In this document: piece by piece, positions 1 to 63,565 of the stretch
Layout: the number at the start of each line of letters is the position of its first letter
Numbering within the stretch: position 1 is the first letter of the stretch
Assembly: GCA_031213475.1 (NCBI GenBank)
Contig: JARUPZ010000004.1
Coordinates: forward strand, 2,505,501 to 2,569,500
Direction: 5' to 3'
DNA length: 64,000 nt
DNA from: Nereocystis luetkeana
Taxonomy: Eukaryota; Sar; Phaeophyceae; Laminariales; Laminariaceae
Notes under the pieces: model-generated
Seen by the model: the letters and a program-made list of their open reading frames with translations, nothing else
Told to the model about the DNA's origin: nothing
The model's database searches: none
Translations under genes and position numbers: made by a program

Positions 1-490
1 GCAGTAGCGCTCGAGGACGCGGTGAGATTGCTCTCGCCGTAGCCCAAGAAAATATTTGCGGACGGTTACAGTTCAGGAAAGATATCCACGAAAAGCGTGT
101 GAACACATCGCTCTCTCACCAAACGAAGCCTCCCCAGGATAGCTGGAAACACCTACCATTTGAACCAAAAGCAATGCCAGCGCCGAGGACACTGTGGGGA
201 TTTTTTCTCGCCGTCTCCTGCGATAGCATTTGGCCTTCGAGTACAATTCGAGAGTATCCACGGAACGTTGACACGTCGCCCTCGCATAAAAAAAAACACA
301 ACCACCGCCACTGTTCTAGCCGAAAGCAATAATAGCGTCGAGGACACTGCGCGATTGCCCTCGTCGGCTCTGCACTACTTCCGCTACATGATAGGATGCC
401 AGGTTCGTGAAAACACTCGGGTGTGCCGGAGCAAAGGACAGCGTTTGTACTTCCTGCTTTGCCTCACGGCACTTAGAACACTTAGAACAG
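1..490. repeat. Degenerate ~155-170 bp tandem repeat, three copies
   Basis: Copies begin near 8, 178 and 332, each with a 'cgaggacac..tg.g.gatt' core followed by a ctcgccgt/ctcgtcgg box and a cca-cg-aa stretch. No coding signal. Lies in the 3' flank of the GH81 gene. Confidence 0.6.
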
Positions 491-689
491 ACACAAGGCC
501 CGGTTGCGCAGGCTTCCAGACCGATTTCGGCCACAAAACAAATACAGTGTGAAAACAAAGCATCGGAGTCACCACCACAATAAACGTACGAGTATAGGCT
601 TATCCGAAATAACGGATCACCGGTGCACCCATTTAGTGCAGCGAGGGCACTGTGTTGATATGCGCAGCAGTCACGTGCCAACCTTCACC

Positions 690-1175
690 CCACCCGCCCG
701 CCCGCGGATGCACGCACCGATCTCGCTAACAAATAAATAGTAAAAATAAAAATAGCCACCATAACACAACCCCCCACGTGTATCTTCTTCCGAAAAACAA
801 ATAACCGGCCACGGTCACACCCAAACGGCACAAGGAAATCGTCAGGGTATGCGCAAACAGGCGTCACCCACCCCCCCTCCCCCCCCCCCCCCTCCCTTGC
901 CCAGCCGGCGTGAACACGCCGATCTCCCAACAAATAAAACGTAAAATAACCTCGCGACCCGAACCACCACATATCTTCCTCGGAAAATAATTACCGACAA
1001 GGGCAAGATGGTGGTACGTGCAAACAGGTGTCAACCCCGGCGGGGATGCCCACGCCGATCATCTCTCCAACAAAACCAAATGTGAAAAATTAACCACCCG
1101 CACCACCGCACGTCTTCCTCCGAAAGAATAGACGGCTACCCTCACGCCCGAACAGCACTGGGCAAAAACACTTGG
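690..1175. repeat. Degenerate tandem repeat, three copies
   Basis: Repeating blocks of 'gccgatctc-c-aacaaataaa-' (near 716, 918, 1053), then a 'cacc-cac-t-tcttcctc-gaaa' box, then ggc-acggtcac. Unit 135-200 bp with C-run length variation. 3' flank of the gene. Confidence 0.6.
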
Positions 1176-1209
1176 ACAGTGTTTGGCATACACGGACACA
1201 GGGTATCAA

Positions 1210-1345
1210 AAACGCCCCCCCCCCCCCCCCCGTCCCGGCATTGTAGGGATGCGAGGGTCTATGGTCATACGACTACGGCCATGCATGAGATCGAGTACAT
1301 CTCTCCTATCGAGTACCCCCCCCCCCCCCCCCCCCCCCCACCCCG
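1210..1345 (-). repeat. G-run-headed repeat, truncated copy
   Basis: Reverse-complement copy of the repeat seen at 9915, 10352, 38470 and 46285: poly-C, then a 'gggatgcgagggtctatgg' block, then the 'ctacggccatgcatgagatc' block, then poly-C. G/C homopolymers bound the conserved part on both sides. Confidence 0.75.
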
Positions 1346-1835
1346 CGGATGCTCGCACCAATCCCGCCGAGATATACTGCGTAAACTTATATACTGAGTA
1401 AACTTAAGTATGAACACGAGCCAGAAAAACGAATGATGATAGCCGTGAATCGGCAAGAGTTTACGACTGAGAACTAATCGGTAGGTGCCGCTAGCAAACT
1501 AGCTGACTTTAATCCGCAAGTCGGCTGTCGAAGCCAGCTGATGGCCAGCCCACTTGCCGACTCAATCAGGTGGGGCGAACTGAGACAAGTCGGCCCTCCC
1601 CGGGCGGAGGAGGGGCCCCCGTCCCCCGTCCCCCGCCCAAAAACGAAACAAAAATAATTTTCCCGCATTCAAAAATCCTTCCTACAAGTATGAAAACCCG
1701 GTAAATAAGACATGTCGGCACCGCCGGGAAACAACTAAACTATTAATCCGAAAAACAAACTAACAAAAAGTTGGTGACGTAAGTCTTGCCAACTCACAGT
1801 ACTACGTGTGTCAGACCGTTGAGACGCCTTTTTAC
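1346..1835. other. 3' flank, no gene seen
   Basis: No supported coding or RNA feature. Around 1600-1640 is a G/C-rich stretch. A polyadenylation site for the GH81 gene should lie here but I cannot place it from sequence alone. Confidence 0.4.
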
Positions 1836-53371
<51,536 letters not shown>

Positions 53372-55490
53372 CACAGAAGCCCGCCGTGTCTATGGTCGAC
53401 TGATGGGTTGATGTGCTGCGCCCTCCTGCGTGTGTCGGGGAGAACTGCTATCTGGGGTGGTGATGGTGGGAGGTGGGCGAGAGGAAGGGGCACGGTGGGA
53501 GAGCGTCTGTAGGAAGGAGTAGGAGTGGATGGGGCAGCGTTCAGACGCAGGGACGATAAATACGACGAGTGAATCAATTTGGTGTATTCACTGTACAGCA
53601 GTAGACCCTCTGTTTTACCAGGTATATCATACGCACACCATGGCGCAGCCACAGGCAAACATTCTGCCGCGACGGAAGCGTCGGTAGGAATAATAGGAGG
53701 GCGTGGGGCACCGTTAAGACGAGCAACGCCAATAAACACGACGACGAGCCGAGGATACTGCTGTACAGCAGTAGTAGTAGTGCCTTCTGCATATCATATG
53801 CATATTTATACCATGATGCACCCAGACAGACATACAGATACACACCACACGAAAAGACGAAGACGGACGCCACGGCTGCTGTGTTTGAACAGACTGTGGC
53901 CAGCAAGCACAACAGCGTTGGCACGGCACTACAGCAGTGCCCCACAGCCACCATGGTGCATCGAAGCGTATATATATGCTATTTATGTAGGGAGCGTAGA
54001 GACGATGAGGAACAGGGCACGTCGAATCCATTCAATGAACGAGCATCCTCCGTACACACGCACACGCAGCACATACATACACATCAGGCAGACACCAAGA
54101 TGAACGGACGGTACTACAGCAGTACATAGAGTAGTACCTGGTATTAAATACCTGGTAGTACAGCAGTATGGACAACAGAGTACAACAACAGTGTACCTAC
54201 TCCTCCTGTTGAATTTCGTCGAGCGGGCTGCATTCAACGAGCACAACCTTGTCGTGGCACTACAGTTCACCAGAGCCAGCGCAGGCACAGCCGACACGAG
54301 CGCTGCTGTGATATGATAGCGTTAGATAAGAGCTTCGAGACGAAGAGAGACGGCGTAGCGGCACGGCAACCACAGCCCCCACACCGCGAGTTCATTTTAG
54401 TGTGCCCTCCGTAAAGAAATGCGTCGTAACCAACGCGGCGAGGGGTTAAATAAATGATGCAACAGACACGAACAAATACATATATATACGCACAACGACG
54501 AATAACGAGAGGTGTTCGTCGAGAGTGGGTTGTGCGTGGTGAACGAGCACAACACCGCTGTGTATGTATGCTGTCGTCTTGACACCACCCCACGGCTACG
54601 TACTGGCACCACGGATACGGCGGAAAGTGCTGTCGGCAGTTGCCGTGTGCCCCTTGAACACACACCGGGCACAGATATCATAATAACCCAAACGCAGGCG
54701 AAGAACAACAAACGAGCACAAAAAGACGAAGGAAGCAATAAACAAAGAAAGGTATTTCATCGAGCAGGCTGCGTATGATTTGATATCGACAGCCTGCGAG
54801 AACAACTGCCTGGCACTCACCAGCGAACGCCCGTAACCACCGTCTTCTTCTTGCAAGCACTGTGGCTGCCTGTCCCTTTAGAGACTAGACTGACTGCACT
54901 ATGCCGGGTACAGTGTTGCTCAAGCTGCAAGCCAGATAAAGCTCTCACAAGCCTGGCGGCGGTTATGATGTAATGTGTGTTGTTGTGGTGATGGTATGTG
55001 CAGTGTGGGGTTGTTGGTGATCTGTGAGTGAGCACCAGACACTCGTATTAAACAGGCTGCACGTGCAGTAGATTTCGTACAAAATAAATTATAAATAAAA
55101 TGGTGTGCGACTAGCCCGCCTGCAACCGGTTCTTCTGTGACATTTTTTGTGCACACCGTATCTACTACTGCTTGCTGTGTGCCCTTTGGCAAGTAAAACG
55201 ACCTCCCCAACAAGCGATTAGATCCAGCTTGTAGCATAAACCCCCCCGTGTACTACTACGGTTGGTTGTTGTACAACAAGTAGTGCCAACAAGTAGTAGT
55301 GCTGTATGATGCACTTTTAGATCATCATGTATAGCCCACCAGTCAGTATACTGCTGTATAATATCAGGTATATATATCCCTGGCAAATGATACAAGTACC
55401 AAGTACCACTCTCTGTAGGGGGGTACAGCTTTCTTCGTCTCGTGTATTTTGAGGCAGCCGAATTTTCGATTTTTTTGTTTTTCGGATCTT
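53372..55490. other. 5' flank of the GH81 gene with diverged tandem repeats
   Basis: Two ~175-bp units (from about 53517 and 53692: 'ggggca-cgtt-agacg-ag', 'actg-tgtacagcagtag', 'caccatg--gca') and a looser third. Then 'cgagcgggctgcattcaacg'-like blocks at 54225, 54520 and 54762. The promoter should lie in this interval but I cannot point to a core element. Confidence 0.5.
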
Positions 55491-55497
55491 CCTATTA

Positions 55498-55609
55498 TTA
55501 CGGGGGACCATAGTTAATAGGACCTACCAGGTATGATATACATAAAAACCTATATATTTAACCATTTTTACTAACAATATTTGGTCCTATTAACTATGGT
55601 CCCCCGTAA
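55498..55609 (-). mobile_element. MITE-A copy with internal CCAGGTA insertion
   Basis: TTACGGGGGACCATAGTTAA to TTAACTATGGTCCCCCGTAA, TA flanks. CCAGGTA at 55527-55533 follows 'gaccta'; sister copies at 56057 and 56362 lack it. Confidence 0.93.
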
Positions 55610-55613
55610 TAGG

Positions 55614-55690
55614 GCTCCAGCACCTTTGTGTGACCACGGACTCCTTCGTCAGAGAGTTAATGTGAGAACAACAACAACAACAACAACAGA
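55614..55690 (+). repeat. Short retroposon with (AAC)n tail
   Basis: 'tccagcacctttgtgtgacc', 'acggactccttcgtcagaga', 'gttaatgtgagaac', then (AAC)n. Shares its tail with the LINE. Confidence 0.8.
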
Positions 55691-55737
55691 CAGCGCCATA
55701 AACATCATAAACATCCAAGGTTTTGTCTCCATTGTTT

Positions 55738-55840
55738 AACCCTTTTAGAACCAACCGCAGTCCCGTTTTTTTTGGGGACATAGCACTCAAACTTCAAGTA
55801 AGTTGTCCCCAAAACGGGACTGCGGTCCTAAAAGGGTTTA
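55738..55840. mobile_element. MITE-B copy
   Basis: AACCCTTTTAGAACC and inverted GGTCCTAAAAGGGTT, arms GCAGTCCCGTTTT and AAAACGGGACTGC. Flanked by tttaa/ttta. Confidence 0.85.
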
Positions 55841-56056
55841 GAGGGGAAGACCCAAAGCTCTGTCTTGCGGATCATACATCAGCGCATTCATGTATTATTG
55901 TTGAATACCAGGTATACCTGGTAGTCGTTTGTGCTACGTATTCGTACTGTATACGAGTACGTATAACAGGGAAATTATTTGAGTGCTCTCGAATAAAACT
56001 GGCACGAAGAAAACGTCAAAAACCCTCCCTATAGACGAATATCGAACTATGAACTA

Positions 56057-56161
56057 TTACGGGGGACCATAGTTAACAGAACCTACGGTATACATAAAAA
56101 CCTATATGTTTAACAATTTTTACTAACAATATTTGGTCCTGTTAACTATGGTCCCCCGTAA
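56057..56161 (-). mobile_element. MITE-A copy
   Basis: 105 bp between TA dinucleotides, both 20-bp ends intact. Confidence 0.93.
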
Positions 56162-56361
56162 TACCAACTAAATTATTATCTTCGTACACAGCGATTGTCC
56201 GTTGCAAGAAGCTGAGCACCCCTTCACGCTTCATTAGGACCACTGCACCCACTCCCGACGTACTGTAGGGACGAAACACTGACTTGGAGTTACGCATGAA
56301 TACTTGTTTCTGTACAGCAGCAATTAATTAGGTTCTAAAGAAGAAGGGTGGTTACGTACTA

Positions 56362-56466
56362 TTACGGGGGACCATAGTTAACAGGACCTATGGTATACAT
56401 AAAAACCTATATGTTTAACCATTTTTACTAACAATATGTGGTCCTGTTAACTATGGCCCCCCGTAA
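56362..56466 (-). mobile_element. MITE-A copy
   Basis: 105 bp between TA dinucleotides. Very similar to the copy 300 bp upstream. Confidence 0.93.
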
Positions 56467-56539
56467 TAGGGGGTTACTACACATGCATGCACAGCATGGC
56501 ATATCAGTATACCATCAGTCGAGTCTTGACGATTCTACT

Positions 56540-56641
56540 GAGGAACATAGTAAATAGGACCAAATATTGTTAGTAAAAAATGGGAAATATAGAGGTTTTT
56601 GTCTGTATACCATAGGTCCTGTTTACTATGGTCCCCCGTAA
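56540..56641 (+). mobile_element. MITE-A copy, left end damaged
   Basis: 'aggaacatagtaaataggac' at the left lacks the GGGGG block; right end ACTATGGTCCCCCGTAA intact. Confidence 0.8.
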
Positions 56642-56944
56642 ATAATGTGCGGCCCTACAGTAGAATGCCGAAAGGTTATTAAGCTCCCGCACTGTAAACT
56701 GCAAAATGTATACCGATATAATACCGATCGTGGTCACGTTTTTACACACAGTGTGCTACGAGTCCGCACTTTCCTCAGGCAACAAGAAACAATTATTAAT
56801 ATATTTAGCGAGTGTTTGTTGCAGCATGAAAAATCTTGTATCCTCCGCCAAGTAGTCTCCAATGCGCGACCCTAAAGTTCATAAAGGTCAAACCTCCCGC
56901 GCTGCGAGAGTTTATATCAGGTACCAGATACATACAAGAAGAAT

Positions 56945-57055
56945 TAATAGGCTTGCCACATCCGACAATCAATGTGGAGCATGAGCTTCCACGTTGGCCA
57001 ATCAAAACATTCCTTAGTAAAGAAATCCCCTGATACAAAGGAAACCCACAGTTTT
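56945..57055 (-). repeat. AAT-tailed retroposon copy, diverged
   Basis: 'cttgccacatccgacaatca', 'gagcatgagcttccacgttg', 'gatacaaaggaaacccacag'. Poly-T follows. Confidence 0.65.
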
Positions 57056-57284
57056 TTTTTGTTTTTTTTTCTCATCCCATTCATTATCTTCGCACATCTT
57101 CTCTCTCTCCTTCCAACTCGTAACTCAGATCCGGGGTCTCATAGCAGGCTCTTCTCCCCCCTTCCCGCTACGGTACGTGCTTCATTTTTATCGCGAGAAG
57201 ATTTCAGCCTTTTCTTCCCTCGTCGACTCGCATCGAATTGTGCCTACCCATATGCACTAGATATATCTAGGACTGGACCCTTGC

Positions 57285-58125
57285 AGTAGTTGGAGGTGGC
57301 AGGGTTAGGGGTACGGGAGGTAAAGGCAGTGGTAGTACGTGGGGGGGGGGGGGGGGCGAGAATGCGGTGGAAGAACTACAGAGAGAGCGAGACGGCAGGA
57401 ACTCTCTCCTAGGTGTACTACCGATAGCAGCGTAGACCAGCAACGTCGCACGACCTTGTGCGCGTTGAGGCATGCGTGTAGGAGTCATAAACCAGCCATT
57501 TTGATGGACAGCGGGCTTTAGGTAGATGCTTCGTCGGGAGTGCTTGGGAAGGAGGGCTGGGCCCTTGTGGTTGGAGGTGGCAGGGTCAGGGGTACGGGAG
57601 GTAAAGACAGTAGTAGCACGTGGCGGGAGGGGTTGGAGAATAAGGCGGAAGAGCTACAGAGAGAGCGAGACGGCAGGGACTCTCTCCTAGGTACTACGTG
57701 CCGATAGCGGTGTAGACCAGCAACACCGCACGACTTTCTGCGCGTCGAAACATGCGCGTGGCAATTATAAACCAGCCATTTTTATGGGCGGAGAGTTTTT
57801 GATAGATGCTTCTTCGGGAGTGCTTGGGAAAGAGGACCGGGCGCTTGCGGTTGGAGGTGGCAGGGTCAGGGGTACGAGAGTAGCAGTGGCAGTAGTAAGA
57901 TTATGTGGGGAGAGGGATTGGAGAAGGTAGAAGAGCTACAGAGAGAGCAAGGAGGCAGGAACTCTTACCTAGGTACTGCCGATAGCGTAGACCAGCAACA
58001 ACACCGCGCGACCTTCTACACGCTGAAACATGCGCGTAGCAGTAATAAACCGACCATTTTGATGGGCAGCGGGTGTTTGGTGGATGCGTCTCAGGGGGTT
58101 CTTGAGGAGAGAAGTAGTTGTTTTC
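57285..58125 (+). repeat. 281-bp tandem triplication
   Basis: Three units starting near 57290, 57571 and 57851, each with 'ttggaggtggcagggt-agg', 'gaagagctacagagagagc', 'ctaggta' and 'gtagaccagcaac', 'taaacc-gccattttgatgg'. No recognisable protein. Lies between the GH81 5' flank and the LINE. Confidence 0.92.
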
Positions 58126-58416
58126 TGGTGGATGAGATAGAAGGATGCTGGTTGTGGTAGTCTTCATGTGCGTCGCATCGGTTTTTGATTTGTCGTATGA
58201 TACTGCCGCGCCTTTTGTTCTGGCGAGTTCTTCACTTTCTGTTCCTCAGTCTTTTTTAGAACAACACTACACATTGTCGAATATCTATAATAGCATAGTA
58301 ATAAGCTTCTATGTCTACTTCATTTTGTGCTTTATTTATACGATACTCCAATTGTTTTGATAATAATACTTCGTACTATTAATAATAATAATAATAGCGG
58401 AAACCTATTTAATTTA

Positions 58417-58532
58417 TTACGAGGGACCATAGTTAATAGGACCTGTGGTATACATAAAAACCTACCGATATATATTTACCTATTTTTACTGTTAATAACA
58501 ATATTCGGTCCTATTGCTATGGTCCCCCGTAA
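58417..58532 (-). mobile_element. MITE-A copy
   Basis: TTACGAGGGACCATAGTTAA to TGCTATGGTCCCCCGTAA, with small internal insertions and TA flanks. Confidence 0.85.
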
Positions 58533-58664
58533 TAGTGTTTTGTTACAGTGTTTATGGTACTACAAGCACACACCCCACCCTCTTCGCGCGAAGCTACTAC
58601 GTATCAATACAGAGTTATCCTAGACGAGGCATAGAGGGAAGAGTAGGCATGAAGGTAGCTAGAC

Positions 58665-58772
58665 CTTGTTGTGCAAAGGTTTCCTTTGTTTCCGGGGATA
58701 TCTTATTTCAGGAATGTTTTGAGTTATCAACGTCGAAGCTGATCATGCTGCGCATTGCCGGATGGCAAGCAT
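58665..58772 (+). repeat. AAT-tailed retroposon copy abutting the LINE
   Basis: 'gtgcaaaggtttcctttgtt', 'tatcaacgtcgaagctgatc', 'attgccggatggcaagcata', short tail 'ataata'. About 15-20 bp before the LINE sequence begins. Confidence 0.8.
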
Positions 58773-61044
58773 AATACCCTGGTACGAAGTAATCAGTACC
58801 TGGTACAGTGCTAACCCGGAAGACAAAAATCTTCGAAAAGCTGTGAAGATTGCCACTAAACAGCTCAAACGTGCGAGGACGGACGGAGTGCAGAAGTTCT
58901 TCGAGGAATACGTCCGTGAACTCGATAGGCGTATCCAAGAAGGCGATCAGTTTGGGTTCTACAAGCACCTTAAGGGGATGAATGTGGAAGGAAAGAGGAC
59001 TTTCGATTCGCAGTACATCAGGAACGAGGAAGTTAGATTACTACAAGACATAGGCCTCATCCGGGAACGATGGGTAAGGTGGTTCCATAAGCTGCTAAAC
59101 ACCAAGTCATCAACCCTCGACCCGACTATCGTCGATGAGCTCAAGGTCTGGCCCTCGTGCAGTCCGCTGGACGACGTCCCGCCTAGATACGAGGTGGAAG
59201 ACGCGATCAGGGCGATGGCGAACCGCAAGGCGGTTGGGCCTGATGGTCTCCCAGCTGAACTTCTGAAAGTCCTGGCCGACGAGGGAGACTCGGACACCTT
59301 GGGAAGCTTCTACGAGATTATCGTCGCTGTGTGGAGGGGAGGGGTCGTGCCGCAGCAATGGAAGGATTCAACGATTAAGGTGCTGCGCAAGAAGAAAGAC
59401 AGGACGGAGTGTGGTAACTATCGTGGCATTTCCCTTGTCGCGCATGCCGGCAAAGTACTCCTCAAAGTCATCGCGCGCCGACTCAGCGACTACTGTGAAC
59501 GGGAAGGCATCCTGCCAGAGGAGCAGTGTGGCTTTAGGCCCGAACGATCGACGGTCGACATGATGTTCGTGGTGCGACGCTTGCAGGAATTGGCAAGGAA
59601 GAAGGACACTCCGCTGTTCATGTGCTTTGTCGACCTCACCAAAGCCTATGACTCCGTCGACCGAACCCTCCTGTGGGCTGTCTTGGCTCGCTTTGGCGTG
59701 CCACCTAGAATGCTCACCGTTATCCGCCAATTCCACGACGGCATGCGAGCATGCGTGCGGCTGGATGACGGCGAGTGCTCAGATATGTTCGACGTGAAAC
59801 AGGGCCTACGGCAAGGGTGTGTGCTCGCGCCATTGTTGTTCAACATGTTTTTTACAGCGGTGCTGCGTGTGGCGGAGAAACGTTTCGCTGCTGATAAAGC
59901 CATCACGGACAGCTTGGTGCAACTCCAACAAAAGCAGGAGAAGAAGAAAAAGAAGAGGGGGAAGGCACGGTCCGGGCACGCCGACGGACAGGGGAATGAT
60001 AAAGAGACCCAGATACTGTGGGCTATGCTCTATGCTGACGATGCGGGCATAGTATCGAGATCACCCAACGGCCTGGAGAGGATGATGGCGGTGATCGTGT
60101 CTGTATGTGCCGCTTTCGGCCTGACGGTCTCGGAGGCCAAGACGGAGATAATGTGTCTGCAAACGAAAGATGGGGGGAACGTGCCGTTCACCGTCACCGC
60201 CGCCGGCCAAGTGTACAAACAAACGACCGAGTTTGTGTATCTGGGCGGGGCTATCAGCGCAGATTGGACGGGCAGAAGTGTCGAGGTAACGCGTCGACTC
60301 CAGAGGGCATGGGCATGCTTCGGACGGTATAAGATGGAAATTTATGACCGCCCGGGTGTGCGCCTACGCCTGAAGGTGCGAATGCTGAGAGCCGAGGTAA
60401 TCGAAACGTTGCTCTACGGTTGCGTTACTTGGAGCCCGAGCAAGACTGATCACGGTAGGCTACGGGAGGTCCACCACAAGATGCTCCTCCGACGCATCGG
60501 CTGGCGAAAACGAAAGCGCGAAGACCACATTCTATCCTATGCTAGCGCGCTTCTCAGGACAAAATCTGAAAGCGTTGAGACGACGGTACGCAGACGTAGG
60601 CTCTTGTTTGCGATCTTTGTGACACGCATGGGAGAGGAGCGTCTACCGAAGAGGGTGACGTTTGGGGAGATGGTTGGGGGTAAGGGTTACTCCGGAGGAC
60701 AGGAGTGGGACTGGATGAGGTACCTTGAGGAGGACCTCAAGGAGTTCGGCATCAAGCTCGAAGGGTGGCGCGAGGCAGCACAGAAAGCCGGCAGATGGTT
60801 CCGACGGGTCGAGGAAGGGGCGGAGGCCTTCATGCGGAAATGGCATACAGATGAGAAGGAGGCATCGGCAGAACGGCATAGAATAGCTGCAACAACGACC
60901 ACAGCCGTTGACGCCAACGCGAGTGCGCAGAATGGCAGGGAAGAGGGGGGGGGCGAAAGGGGGACGAGAGGGAATGGGGGGGGGAGGGGGAGGAGGCGGT
61001 CTGCCCAACAGACTGAAGCCTGGGTAAGGCCATCATCGTCATGA
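58762..61044 (+). CDS. LINE reverse transcriptase (ORF2-like, N-terminus truncated)
   Basis: 760-codon open frame. RT motifs: [11 protein letters not shown] near residue 217, [13 protein letters not shown] near 287 (motif A Asp), [16 protein letters not shown] near 347, and [11 protein letters not shown] near 422 (catalytic DD). A Lys-rich insertion ([14 protein letters not shown]) lies between the last two motifs. The thumb and C-terminal part ends in a Gly/Arg-rich tail. It would copy LINE RNA into DNA at the target site. The first about 13 residues ([13 protein letters not shown]) come from flanking repeat, so the true start is lost; the endonuclease domain is absent. No internal stops, so the copy is fairly young. 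Confidence 0.92.
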   Translation: MASIIPWYEVISTWYSANPEDKNLRKAVKIATKQLKRARTDGVQKFFEEYVRELDRRIQEGDQFGFYKHLKGMNVEGKRTFDSQYIRNEEVRLLQDIGLIRERWVRWFHKLLNTKSSTLDPTIVDELKVWPSCSPLDDVPPRYEVEDAIRAMANRKAVGPDGLPAELLKVLADEGDSDTLGSFYEIIVAVWRGGVVPQQWKDSTIKVLRKKKDRTECGNYRGISLVAHAGKVLLKVIARRLSDYCEREGILPEEQCGFRPERSTVDMMFVVRRLQELARKKDTPLFMCFVDLTKAYDSVDRTLLWAVLARFGVPPRMLTVIRQFHDGMRACVRLDDGECSDMFDVKQGLRQGCVLAPLLFNMFFTAVLRVAEKRFAADKAITDSLVQLQQKQEKKKKKRGKARSGHADGQGNDKETQILWAMLYADDAGIVSRSPNGLERMMAVIVSVCAAFGLTVSEAKTEIMCLQTKDGGNVPFTVTAAGQVYKQTTEFVYLGGAISADWTGRSVEVTRRLQRAWACFGRYKMEIYDRPGVRLRLKVRMLRAEVIETLLYGCVTWSPSKTDHGRLREVHHKMLLRRIGWRKRKREDHILSYASALLRTKSESVETTVRRRRLLFAIFVTRMGEERLPKRVTFGEMVGGKGYSGGQEWDWMRYLEEDLKEFGIKLEGWREAAQKAGRWFRRVEEGAEAFMRKWHTDEKEASAERHRIAATTTTAVDANASAQNGREEGGGERGTRGNGGGRGRRRSAQQTEAWVRPSSS

Positions 61045-61495
61045 TGCACTCCCTTCTTTGGGACCCAAGTAACTAGCATGGTGCCACCTGGGCAACTTTG
61101 CGTGTCTGTATGCTCCAGTGCCTGCCTTCCGTATTTTCTTTCCCCCCCGCCCGTGATTATCGCCTTTTTGTCCCTTCTTTTTTTCATTTTTCTTTTATTC
61201 CCGTTTGCACCTCTTTGTGTCTTTGTTAGTATGGTCCGTTTTGCCTTTTTTTGCGTTTTGCTATCTGCTTCTGTTTTGTTTCGTTTTGTTTTATTGCTTC
61301 GCTTCATCTTTTTTTCTTAGGTTTTTGCCTGCTTTTAATAGTCTCCTTTTTGCTTCCCTGGTGTTCGCAGTGGTGGAGTGCGTATGCTTGTTTTTTGTTT
61401 TTGCCTCTGTTTTACTTGAGGTATTTCTTCCACTCCAGAGTTATTGGAGCCTGTCCTGCGACCACGGACTGCATTGTATTGTGAGTTAATGTGAG

Positions 61496-61568
<73 letters not shown>
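58790..61568 (+). mobile_element. 5'-truncated non-LTR retrotransposon (LINE) with (AAC)n tail
   Basis: Reverse transcriptase ORF, pyrimidine-rich 3' UTR, conserved 3' end ('gcgaccacggactgcattgt', 'gagttaatgtgagaac') and about 24 AAC units. No apurinic endonuclease region upstream, and unrelated repeats begin at 58772, so the 5' end is truncated. Another truncated copy is at 51996. Confidence 0.88.
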
Positions 61569-62571
61569 GTATTACCAACCCTGCGCATACTTAATCAATC
61601 AAGCTACGAGTATAAAATGAATACCCCCGTACTGCTGCCGTGCTGTCTATCTATGCTCATTCAATCAAGCTCGTACGTACCTCTTCTTGTAAATGCCCCG
61701 CGGCCCTAAAATGCAAAAGGATCACACCTACCTCCCGGCACTGCAAAAGCATAAAAAACTTCATGCTTACTATGTTAAGGTCTTCATCCGTTGCGGTAAT
61801 GCTGGTGAAAGGTTAACCTATATCCCCTGCCCAACCTAAGCCTTATACGTGTCACCCCCCCCCTCCCCTGGAACGGATCGGATTACGGCAGGTGTGTCGA
61901 AGCGTGTCACCAACACGCGGTCCCAATTTCTGGGGATCCAAAAGTATTTTTTCAGACTCTTGACATGAGGAAAGTCACTTTCTTCAAAATGCGTTTTTCA
62001 TGGAGGACGTGAAATGCGAACAGCATGCCCAACGACTGATGTGCTGTCGATGACGCCATTTGTTAGGGTCTAAGTCCCTTGGGCTACTGTTGTAAAAGGT
62101 TAACCTTTCGCCCTACCAACCTAAGCCTTCTAAAACAAGAAAACGTATATAGACCCTTGCGGAGTATCGTATGGAGTAACAAAAATAGGGATACACATTG
62201 TTATTTACAGTAGATGGCAAAACGAAAGAATCCTACTAACATGCACCACAACAGCTAACTCCTCCTTCCTGTTGTTATTTCAGGGGGATCTACTACACCG
62301 CTCTGACCGAAAATATAGGCTCCGTTTGATGTTTATATCAGATACTAAACGAGGATTACATTCCCGGCCAGGTCGGTGTACTGTTATAGGATTCAGAACC
62401 TACGATGTACCCAAACACAACATACCTCCATACTTGGTGTGTGCACAAAATATATTTGGTTCTGATCGCGTGTAACAGGTTCCCTTGCAATTGGGCTGGC
62501 TGTGATTTTGCTGGGCTTGGCAATTTAAGGTTATCAGTCGCATGGCGAGAATATAAGCCAACTCTTGACTG
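61569..62571. other. Region between LINE and MITE-C, no gene seen
   Basis: Contains two diverged repeats of 'ggttaacct-t--ccc-' plus 'caacctaagcctt' (about 61815 and 62098), also seen near 33470-33710. I find no coding or RNA feature. Confidence 0.4.
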
Positions 62572-62702
62572 AGGCGTTCTACAGCACGATAGAGGTGACT
62601 TGGTGCATGGGTTTCCTTTTGTTTCCGAGGTTTTCTTCTTTCGGGAAAGTTATGAGTGATCCATGTTGAAGATCATGCTGCACATTGTCGGATGGCAAGA
62701 GA

Positions 62703-62793
<91 letters not shown>

Positions 62794-63034
62794 GAGGTGG
62801 CACATTTCCGCTTTAATGTTTTCTAAATGACAGGGCTCCTGAACCCAAAATCGTCGAAATGACAATCTTGCTTCGAAAAATGACGTAATTGTACACTTGG
62901 GCCATGGGTTCATTCATCGGGAGGCAAAAACGTTTTTTGCTGACGTCAGTTTTCGGGTGACTTACTATTAGTATGGGGCTCTTGAAGTGAGGATCCTCAG
63001 AAAAAATAGGTTGGACCCTTGTCGTGGGACGCCT
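62572..63034. mobile_element. MITE-C copy interrupted by a retroposon
   Basis: Left AGGCGTTCTACAGCACGATAGAGG, right inverted GTCGTGGGACGCCT. Interior resumes at 62800 with 'gcacatttccgctttaatgt'. The 200-bp interruption is the AAT-tailed retroposon. Confidence 0.85.
62601..62791 (+). mobile_element. AAT-tailed retroposon, intact copy with target-site duplication
   Basis: Body 'acttggtgcatgggtttcct' to 'gtcggatggcaagagaaata', then about 29 AAT units. It is flanked by a 9-bp duplication ATAGAGGTG (62592-62600 and 62792-62800) of the MITE-C sequence. This marks it as retroposed. No protein, no clear Pol III box seen. Confidence 0.88.
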
Positions 63035-63565
63035 CGACTATAACCGACTCACCACTCTGGGTGAACTATAACATAAGGAACATTTTTACGCTAACATGAA
63101 TATCAAGCGGTCCTTATATTTAGGCCAAGATAGATACGTAGTTTCATCGGTAAGAATAAGAGCCCTGACTGCTGCCGATGACGCGGGGGTGGAACATTGC
63201 CGAGGGATACAGGGTGAGCTTGGCAAGGGAGGAAGAGGAAGACGCAATAATGGGAATAGGGGGGTATGTAATTGGTCCTGCGTGATGGAAGAGAGAATAG
63301 TACTTCGTTATTGGAAGATATTCGATTCGAGTCGGGATGGAATATATATGTACGATATGTTTGTTGTCGAAAAGGCAGAATTAATAACAGTAATAAGAAC
63401 AAGAACCATGTCACGCTTCGAGTCTCGAACGCGCCAAGCCAGATAAAAAGACGACAAAACGACGCAAAACATCGGACCCAGCTAACTCTATTACCTAGCG
63501 AACTAATACCAATTATTTACTAGCCGGCGACTACAGTTGCCAAGTCACACACTCCTGCCTACTCT

